A DNA stretch of 64,000 bases from Seminavis robusta (Eukaryota > Bacillariophyta > Bacillariophyceae > Naviculales > Naviculaceae), in contig CAICTM010000051.1 of assembly GCA_903772945.1 (NCBI GenBank), positions 1 to 64,000 of the forward strand, in the 5' to 3' direction. Below the pieces are notes generated by a model. That model saw only the letters and a program-made list of their open reading frames with translations. It searched no databases and was not told the DNA's origin. Of this stretch, positions 56,185 through 64,000 are shown piece by piece; within the stretch, counting starts at the first letter, position 1; every line of letters starts with the position of its first letter. Position numbers and translations under genes: made by a program.

Positions 56185-57383
56185 GGTGGCTGGTTGGATG
56201 TGATACTCTACAGGTAGGTACAGCAGGAAAAACACGGGGATCTGACGTAACCTGAGACAGCTTGGCTTGGTGTATCTCTTGATACACTTACTTTGTTGGT
56301 TGGTTTGTTGGTTGGTAGAAATAAATACTTTAAGGAGAGACGTTGGTTGGTTATTAGTATGCTGTGGCTTTCTCAAAACCTGACGGCGGCTCGACTTGAT
56401 CATCAGCGCCATTGTCCTTGTTTTGTTCACGTACGTCACACTGCTCATTCGTGGATACAAATTGGAATTCCACGCCTTCACGGCACGGCGTGGAAGCTTC
56501 TCCCGTCCTTTTCTTTTGCACTTCTGGAAGCCACGGCAAAGGTACTCGCACCTCTCCTACTACATGTAGCGTACCGTACTGTACATGTACATAGAGAGAC
56601 ACAAAAGATGTATGAAAGCGAAATCTAACATGTACAAATACGGTATACTACCTACCGGATACATACCGTACTCCAGAAACCTTTGCAAAGTCTGAGTGGC
56701 CACGAGCTTTGGCGCGGAGCCTGTTCCAAAGGGATGATCCAAAAAGTTCGTTGCCTCCCAAGTTCAGTTTGCTTGGCACTGGACCTCATCAGCGACAAAG
56801 AAAGCAATTAAAAGAGTCCCAAAAGAACATTGGTCTTGCTTTGCTTTGCTTTGCTTTGCTGCCTCTTGCGTTCTTCATTTTGACCTCCTCCAAGCAACAA
56901 GTTAGCTACAGACAAATTGTTATCAACTCTTGTTGAGACTTTGCCATTGCGAGGAAGTGCAAGCTCTTGCTTCATCTGGGGCACGCACGCACGCACGCAC
57001 CAGCATTGATCCATTATAATAAAGCTCGTCACTCACTCGCCTTGATAAGCGCTGCTGCATAGCACTGGGGGGAACCTGCACTTCTGCACCCCTTTGTTGT
57101 CTACACTTCAAATCTCTTCGTAGTTCTGGCTCACGCCGCCTATGCTGGCTTCTACTCGATGTTAGAGCCAAGGTTATAAAGACATACAGGCACAGTATTC
57201 ATATCCCTAATCGGGTCGTCCCGGCTACCAGTTTTCCACGGGCAGACAGTACAGTCGTACGCTGTACATGTACCAGTAACAGCTACTGAGTACCGAGCTA
57301 CTCGAGTACATGTACCGGACTGGCTCTACGGTCACTACAGAATGGTTTCTTGGAACAATTCACAGTCATTATCGAGCCTCTCA
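56185..57383. other. Intergenic region with microsatellites
   Basis: No gene. It contains TTTGC repeats at about 56833-56862, (GCAC)n at about 56983-57001, and GTACATGTAC palindromes near 56582, 57265 and 57307. Confidence 0.55.
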
Positions 57384-57522
57384 GTGTGTACAGGCAGCTT
57401 CGCTTTTACTGATTCAAACGCGCGCCGAGCTTTTCTTTACACTTCTACAGGACCTTTCGTAGAAGTGTACCAGAAAGGTCGGCACGCGTTTGAATGAATA
57501 AAATCGAAGCTGCTCGTACTCT
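57384..57522. repeat. Long near-perfect inverted repeat (hairpin)
   Basis: Two arms of about 65 bp around a loop of about 10 nt (57449-57458). The left arm contains CAGCTTCG, TTCAAACGCG and TACACTTCTAC; the right arm carries their complements in order, GTAGAAGTGTA, CGCGTTTGAA and CGAAGCTG, with a few mismatches and small bulges. It could be a foldback transposon or a transcribed hairpin. No coding sequence. Confidence 0.85.
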
Positions 57523-59210
57523 AAATCTCTTTTTGATACTATGTCAAAATTGGTCGTTGTGATCCGCGGACGACTTAGTGCAGCGGTGTGGACGCGTGCA
57601 TGTACTCGAGGCCCGATGACCACCTGCAGCGTCACCCAGTGTGGGCCCTTGGCTGGCTGGACTGGCTATGCATAGCTGGTACCTGGTATCAGCCGGACTT
57701 GGTACTGGTTACCAGCGCCGTGTCCGTCCGAGTACATGTAATGAAGAATGCGAAAACTTGCTCGGAGGAGAACAACAGAGATAGAATCTGATGACCATCC
57801 TCTGGACTGACTAATACACGTTTCGGCGACCAGCAGGAAGCAGCAGGGGGGTGGAGAAGTCCAGTGCTATTCATTGTGGATCCTTGAGGTTCCATTGTAA
57901 GACACTGGTAAACAGTGGTTGACAGCGGTTGACAGTGGTGGAAGTGGTAAAGATAGCTGTAAAATAGTGGTAAACAGCAGTAAAGCTAGGGGTAAACAGT
58001 GGTAGACGGTGGTAAGCAGTGGTAAGCAATGGTTTGATGAGCAAACTTTGGGGCTATATCAATATGTCATTTATTGCATTCCAGATTGATCTTGAGAGTC
58101 TCTTCTTGATGCTGCTTTCTTGCTAAAGCTGTTATGTGACCTTCGTCTTTTACCCATTAACCAGTGGGGAACTGGCTGGGCAGATAGATAGTACTATCCT
58201 GCTCTACAGTCATTGCAGAATGGTTCCTTGGAACAAGCCCGAATCATTTAATTCTATCGAGGAGGAACACCTAAAGCCAAGGGTTGGGTGTTGCCCTACC
58301 GGTATCATACCATTGGTGGGGAAAGACTTCAGATCATTATAATATATCAGTAGCTACCGGTAGCTAGCCGTCTACTACATGTAGCCAGTCCAAGCCAGCT
58401 AGAGCTGCTCGAAGCTCTCCTCGACTGCTCGAGTAGTGCATTAGAATACGATTAGTTTCGGGAAGCTTTTCGGGAGCAGCTGTACCAAAAGCACATGGTC
58501 ATTATCGACCAAGAAAGTGTGTTCCCCTGGCAGCCGGTACCGGTACTGTTAGCCTAGTAAGCTCCTAGTAGTAGGTATTAGATTTATGAATAGCGCTTAC
58601 TAGTATTTTAAAGTCGACCATCCACTCGACTAGGTGAGTAGTGGGCACCAGTAGCAGGCACCAGGTGCACCTTACTACACCTCAGGGCTTTATCAATAGG
58701 TCATTATTTTTGCATTCCCGATGAGAGTCCCTTCTCAATGAAACTCCTTTCTTGCTACCGTACAGCTGTTACGTGACCTTCGTCTTTTACCACTTAACCA
58801 TTGCTCTACAGTTACGTGACCATCGACCATGGTCTTTGTGACCCCTAACTTCCGGTACCAGTACTGTATTTCATACACACATTGTTCCCATTTTCATTTT
58901 CAAGCGATAGACTAGCTTTAGATGCACGTGCCGGATCATCTGTCCAACCAGTGTGGATCAATGACCTTTCTTTGGCAACTAACTGATGGTACCTGGTACC
59001 AAACATTCCTGTAAAATTTGCGTGTCGGGTCATTCAACCACCCAGTTTCGCCCAATGCACGATGACCCTTCTAAAGAATTGAACTGGTACCGGTACGCTG
59101 AACTTTTGTTGGACTTCCTGTTCCTCTCAGCTCATAACTTTCATTCGAAAACAATCGAACGACTTGTTATCCTTTCATTACGAGTGCAGTAAAAGCCAAC
59201 AACAACCACA
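57523..59210. other. Intergenic region of diverged duplicated segments
   Basis: 58050-58215 and 58685-58815 are diverged copies (TATCAATA-GTCATT, CTTTCTTGCTA, CTGTTA-GTGACCTTCGTCTTTTACC). A third related piece (CTAC-GTCA-T-CAGAATGGTT-CTTGGAAC) occurs at 57327-57360 and 58200-58235. No gene. The last 100 bp lead into the secreted GDPH/VWD gene. Confidence 0.6.
57900..58035. repeat. Imperfect GTGGTAAACA tandem array
   Basis: About 135 bp built from variants of AGTGGTAAACAGTGGTTGAC. I found no inverted ends around it. Confidence 0.8.
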
Positions 59211-61914
59211 ATGAACTACAAGCTCGTGATCTTTGCTACCCTCGTCTCTGGCGCTGTAGCCGCAGACCACTGCGTCATCAACCACGATACCAAGTGCGGT
59301 ACTGCTGGTCATCTCGATAGGTGCGTTGAGTTCAGTGCAAGGGAAAACTAATGTCAGGGTACAATGTTAACATTGCTACCGTACCTCACACTTTTCTTTT
59401 GCTGCCTTTGCGTCTCTTCAGGCTGAACGTGGCAAGTCTGGATGCCTGCAAAGCCAAGTGTTCAAGCACGGCCAACTGTGGATTCTACAGTTACCGTTCC
59501 ACCGACAAGCGTAAGTCCAATACTATACTGTACCGTGCTGTACTGTACTACTAGCTAGGTCATGGCATCAGTTCTAATTCAATTCAATTCAATGCAATGC
59601 AATCATCTTCACATGCATGCAGTGTGTGTCACCTGTATGGCCGAGGGCAACAAACAAGGATTCCCCGGTTTCACGTTCTACCCTCTCGACCCCGCAAAAT
59701 GTCCGGTAGAGGAGGTCACAGCGGTTGGTGCAACTACTGCGGGAGGTGTTCCCTTGTGCGATGCGCCCGTTCACGCCAACATGAAGTGCGCATGGAAGCA
59801 CGTGGACCGTCTCCACCGTTTGGTGAACCAGTCGGTCGAGCAGTGTCAGAAAGCGTGTGCCGACGACCCAGCTTGCGAATTCTACAGTTACAAATTCAAG
59901 GGATCTGGCGGGAAGCACGAGAAGGTGTGCATGGGCTGTGGGGCAGGCACTGCCAATAGTATGCAGCACCACCATAACTTTCACCTATACTCCAAGGGGT
60001 GCGTGGGAAAGCCACCACCCATGCCACAGACCAAAACGTGGAATGGGGACCTCTGTGCCCGTGGTACCGGTGATCCGCATTTCATGACATTTGACGGCAA
60101 GAAGTACGATTGCCAGGGCGATGGCGACTTTATCCTGTCCCGATCGTTGGATAGTGGATTCGAGCTACAGGGACGTTTCGGAAAGGTCCGTCGTCGACCA
60201 AGGGTTGCGACGCATCAAGGAGCCGTCATCAAGACTGGGATTAATGGAGAACCAAAGGTGGAAATTGCTTACACCAAGGAGTGTGCCATCTCGTACCGGA
60301 TCGAAGACACACTCGTCGATCTGGACAACAATGGGGGTAACACTGGAACCAACATGGTCGCATTCTTTGCCAGCGGAAACACCCGCACCATTGAGTATGA
60401 TTCGGGATTCAGTCTCAAGGTCCAGCTCAGATCCTGGAGTGGCGACTGCTACCTCAACGTTTATCTTTGCCTTCCTGAGACAGTCGCGGACCAGAGATTT
60501 GTTGGAATCCTCGGTACCCCTGACGGCAACAAGAACAATGACTTTACTGACCGCCAGGGAGTCTCTACCGGACTTGCCATTCGAGCTTCCAAGAAAGAGG
60601 CCCACGAACACTGTGTCAAAACTTGGTGTACCCATCCAAGCGAGAATCTTTTCAATGAGCCTACGGCAAGCCAGCAATGCAACGTTGTTATCCCCTATGA
60701 CGACGACCTGGAAACCAAGGTCGCCGAAATCGCAACAACGAATCCTGAATGGTTTAGCTTGTGCGACGGTGACGAGGAATGCCTGATGGATGCCCTTGCT
60801 GCCGACGACATTGACCAGGGTGTGAGAACCCTCATTGATGGTGAGGCCGACCCTGAGCCCCCAGGCATTGACGAAATTGAGCCTGCTACGGTTCCCCAAG
60901 AGGAAAGGCCACCCGGCACACCACCACCACCACCAACCGAGCCAGCACCAACCAGCTCGACACCAGCCAACGAACGATCCGGACCAATTGACGAAACCTT
61001 CACCACAAAATCGCCTCCAGGAGCCATGGGTGATCCTCATTTCAAAACTCACGGAGGAGAGATGTACGACTTTCATGGTAAGGCTGTCCCATCGTTGCGG
61101 CTGTTTGTTTTGCTTGATAATTATGGAACTGTAGCTTACCATTCTGGGTTGTCCTTCTTGTCACTTCACAGGCGGTTGTGATCTTGTGTTGGTTGACCAC
61201 CCTACCTACAAGAATAGACTGGGTTTGACGATCCACATTCGTACCAAGATCGAGACATGGTGGTCCTACATTGAGACTGCCGTCCTCAAGATTGGAGATG
61301 AAACTCTCGAGCTGACAGGCAATGCTCAAGAAGAAGGGATCTTGCTTAATGGAGCAGCTCTTGTTACCGAGACGACCACTAGTGACGAATGGCACTTTAG
61401 CAAGTTCGCCGGCAGAGTTCTCCGGTACAAATCCGTGTCGGCCAACCACCGCATTCGTCGTGAAGCTCACCTTCATTTGGGAAATGGCGAGAAGATCATG
61501 TTCAAGACCTTTGCTGACTTTGTCAAGGTGGAGTTCATGAACGAAAGCGATGACACTCTCAAGGGATCCTTGGGATTGTTGGGAACCTACCCCGACGGTC
61601 AGCGTGTTGGACGTGACGGAGCTACCATTATGGAAGATGTCAATATGTTTGGACAAGAGTGGCAAGTCAAGCCTGACGAACCCAAGTTGTTCCACAGCTA
61701 CACTGCGGACTGGGTTGTTCCTGCCGGACAAGCTTGCGCAATGCCTGTTGATAGTATTGAAAAAAGCCAACTTCGCAAGCGTCGTCTTGCCAATGGCCTT
61801 GTCGAAGAAGAAGTTGAGAAGGCCTGTGCTCATCTCCAGGACCCATCCGATCACAAGGCATGTGTCTTTGATGTGATTGCGACCCAGGATCCTGCCATGG
61901 CTGGTGCTTGGTAA
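59211..61914 (+). CDS. Secreted protein with PAN/apple-like Cys repeats and two GDPH/VWD-type domains
   Basis: Four exons: 59211-59320, 59422-59510, 59623-61077 and 61172-61914 (introns 101, 112 and 94 nt); 798 aa. It begins with a signal peptide (MNYKLVIFATLVSGAVA). Two apple-like motifs follow: LDACKAKCSSTANCGFYSY and VEQCQKACADDPACEFYSY. Domain 1 starts at GTGDPHFMTFDGKKYDC (GDPH 216-219), continues with QGDGDFIL, and closes with VGILGTPDGNKNNDF, typical of von Willebrand D-type domains. A Pro/Thr-rich linker (about 490-515) leads to domain 2, MGDPHFKTHGGEMYDFHGGCDLVLVDH (GDPH 536-539), ending GSLGLLGTYPDG. Near the C-terminus, RKRR could be a processing site. GDPH domains occur in diatom adhesive and extracellular proteins, so an extracellular matrix or adhesion role is likely but inferred. 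Confidence 0.88.
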
Positions 61915-62766
61915 TTGAACGGAGCTAGCGAACCGAACTTGGGATGTTGTCCTTGCGGGTGCCTTGGACTGATGGCCACGGTCTTCAATGAATAGAATAA
62001 AATATGTGAAGAGATTATAAGAAAGCTTTGAACTCTGTTGCTATTAAGGATTCTCAAATAGCATGGGCACCTTGAACTGGGATAGTAGAAGCGTAACTCC
62101 GTGGTGGGTCCAGGGGGCAGCCACTCTGTATGTCTTTCACTGAAGCCAACTCTCACCCCACGTGGAATGCTCGGGTTCTCCAAGCAGTACCGTGCATGAG
62201 CGCAAAGCCTCCTCTCGAAACTCAGCGTTGTAATGCCCTCTCGTTCGTGAATTCGCGACTGTCGCTCGTCTTTGGTTCTCGACAACAGGTTTTGCGGATA
62301 CTACTAGCAAGTTTTAGAGTACGAAGAGGAGAACTACTTGGGATGTCTCCGATTCGTTCTTATCTATACCGGTAAGATCGAGGGCCTGATCGGTTTGCTT
62401 GCGGACCCATCAATTACTACTGCGTGCTTTTGCGACAATGCTAGCTGGCCACTCCGCTGCGCCATGCTTTTCACTAGGAATTAATCGTCCCCACCATGCC
62501 GTTGCCAATTAATAAAGCGCTTCATGCTGACGTGCTTCATGTGTCCAATCCTGATTTTTGGGCTCCACTTCCGTCACGACTTGATGGCTTGGCGCAACCA
62601 TGAGAACATCAAAGATGGTAATACCTTCCTCCCTCATTATTATTAATAGCTCTCTGGGTTAGTTTTAGTATTGACGCCTTGGCCACCAAGCTGCGTGCAC
62701 CCCTTAATCATGGTGTTCAAGTTGGTGCGGCTCTGTGCCCATGGTTAAGATACATTGTGCGGCCTT
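61915..62766. other. Intergenic stretch
   Basis: Convergent spacer between the GDPH/VWD gene and LRR gene H. An AATAAA at about 61996 could serve polyadenylation of the former. No gene. Confidence 0.5.
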
Positions 62767-64000
62767 TCATCTTCCAGCCCTACCACAGGAGCAATCACAG
62801 CCACACAGGAGATCAGTACACCCAAAGAACACCCCCATTTGACCTGAACATGAATGTGCAAAACCTGCCGGTATGACACAGGTTCCATTTACATGGCAAA
62901 GGGACTCTGGGATAGTTCCAGTCAACATTGGATTTCCATCCAACAATAATGAGTGCAGTGTCTGTTGTAGAGATGATAGTTCCACAGGGATTGAGCCTGA
63001 CAAGCTATTGTTTGCCAAACTCGTGATACGCAGGCTTGTGAGTTCACCAAATTCACTGGGGATATGGCCCGAGAGTTGGTTGTGGTCCAGCAAAAGATCG
63101 TGTAGGTCTGTCAACAGCCCAAGCTCAGTTGGGATGATTCCTGTTAGCAGATTTCTCGCGAGATCCAAAGCAGCTTCCAGATTTTTGAGGAGACCGAGTT
63201 CACTTGGGACTGTACCCGTGATGTGGTTGTCCCAAAATGCAAGACGATAAGGGGAACTGAGCAAACCCAACTCACTAGGAATTCGCCCCACCAAGTCATT
63301 GAAGTTTAAGTGTATATGCTCCTTGTTGGGGTGAAAGCCTAGCTCACTTGGGATGGATCCAGATAGCCTGTTCCGCCCCAGAACAATCCACTCCAATGGC
63401 TCTATTTGCCCAAGCTCTGTTGGAATAGTGCCTTCCAATGAATAGACACAAGCCAGTTAGAGAATTGGGAACACGTGTAATATTTGAAGAATATCAGAGA
63501 AGCACTCAGCTTACCTGAGATGTCACTGGTGTCTAGAACAAACCATTTCAATTTTGAGAACACTCCCACCTCAGTTGAAATGGTTCCCTGCATCAGCTCA
63601 TGGTCTGCCAGAATCCAGTACTCCAGATTGGTTAGCTGCCACAACTCGGTAGGAAGGACCCCTTGATGGTTGCTGTTGGTCAAGGCAATGCCCCTCAGTG
63701 TGGTCAAAAGGCCAATCTCTGAGGGGATGTTGCCATCGGTTGGCTGGTCAAAGATGACCAGCCCCTCCAAATCAGTGAGCTGCCCCAAACGAGTAGAGAG
63801 TACGCCATCAAGTTCATTCCATCCAAGAGACATCGTCTCCAGATTTGTTAGCATGTAGAGCTCTTCTGGAAGGTAGCCCACAAGATTGTTTCGATCCAAC
63901 CATAGATTCTGATACATGTCATCTTCATTGCAGTGTGGTGGTGGTGTCTCCAAGGCAGGGACAATTTCCATAAGATAGCCTGGGTATATCAACTCCATCG
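62767..64000 (-). CDS. LRR type II membrane protein H (5' part beyond the window)
   Basis: Partial gene: exon 1 runs from beyond 64000 to 63515, then an 83-nt phase-1 intron (63514-63432), then exon 2 63431-62767. The visible part starts in the region just after the cap (ELIYPGYL). It continues through LRRs (NLVGYLPEELYML, GNIPSEIGLL) to the splice at DISG|GTIPTELG and ends CTDLLCGCDCSCGRAGR. It is very close to F over exon 2 and keeps NQLSGHIPSEFG where F has lost 5 nt, which shows that F is the derived, broken copy. The cytosolic and transmembrane parts are not visible. Confidence 0.9.

Overview
This 64 kb window looks like nuclear DNA of a diatom, probably a pennate. The evidence is short GT-AG introns (82-119 nt in the multi-exon genes I could parse), copia-type retroelement pol remnants of the kind common in diatoms, a secreted protein with two GDPH/von Willebrand D-type domains, and a large family of type II membrane leucine-rich-repeat (LRR) proteins. 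Seminavis robusta or a relative is my guess; the sequence alone does not prove it.

Layout: 1-4.0 kb is a retroelement graveyard holding two degenerate copia pol fragments, an antisense coding relic and an LTR-like end. 4.1-7.9 kb holds two unrecognised protein genes converging on a GA microsatellite. 8.3 kb is an intronless, divergent histone H3. 9-14.1 kb holds two minus-strand LRR paralogs built from one- or two-repeat exons (A, a dead pseudogene; B, nearly intact with one frameshift). 15-18.6 kb has an indoleamine 2,3-dioxygenase-like gene and a gene with an F-box-like segment and a GRDP/DUF1399-like motif. 18.6-21.5 kb is non-coding with one TIR element. 21.5-52.4 kb is the LRR cluster: C(+), D(-), E(-), F(+), G(+), I(+), J(+, 3' half only) and K(+), with four small TIR elements between G and I. 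53-56.2 kb is one three-exon gene joining a FIST domain to an indole-3-glycerol-phosphate-synthase-like domain. 57.3-58.9 kb is a duplicated non-coding block with a long hairpin. 59.2-61.9 kb is the GDPH/VWD gene. The right edge holds another LRR paralog, H(-), cut by the window end.

The LRR proteins share one plan: an acidic cytosolic N-terminus of about 230-310 residues with recurring short motifs, one transmembrane helix, a Ser/Thr/Pro stalk, a W/H/C-containing cap, LRRs of about 24 residues, and a Cys-rich tail. No kinase domain is visible. They look like receptor-like or surface proteins under birth-and-death evolution: 11 copies or fragments in both orientations, plus a tail relic near 31.9 kb, with at least one clear pseudogene and three copies carrying small frameshifts.

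The observations most worth following are a group of small TIR elements packed with element-specific short motif arrays, the FIST-IGPS fusion with a lost catalytic lysine, the divergent H3, and the shared cytosolic motifs of the LRR family.
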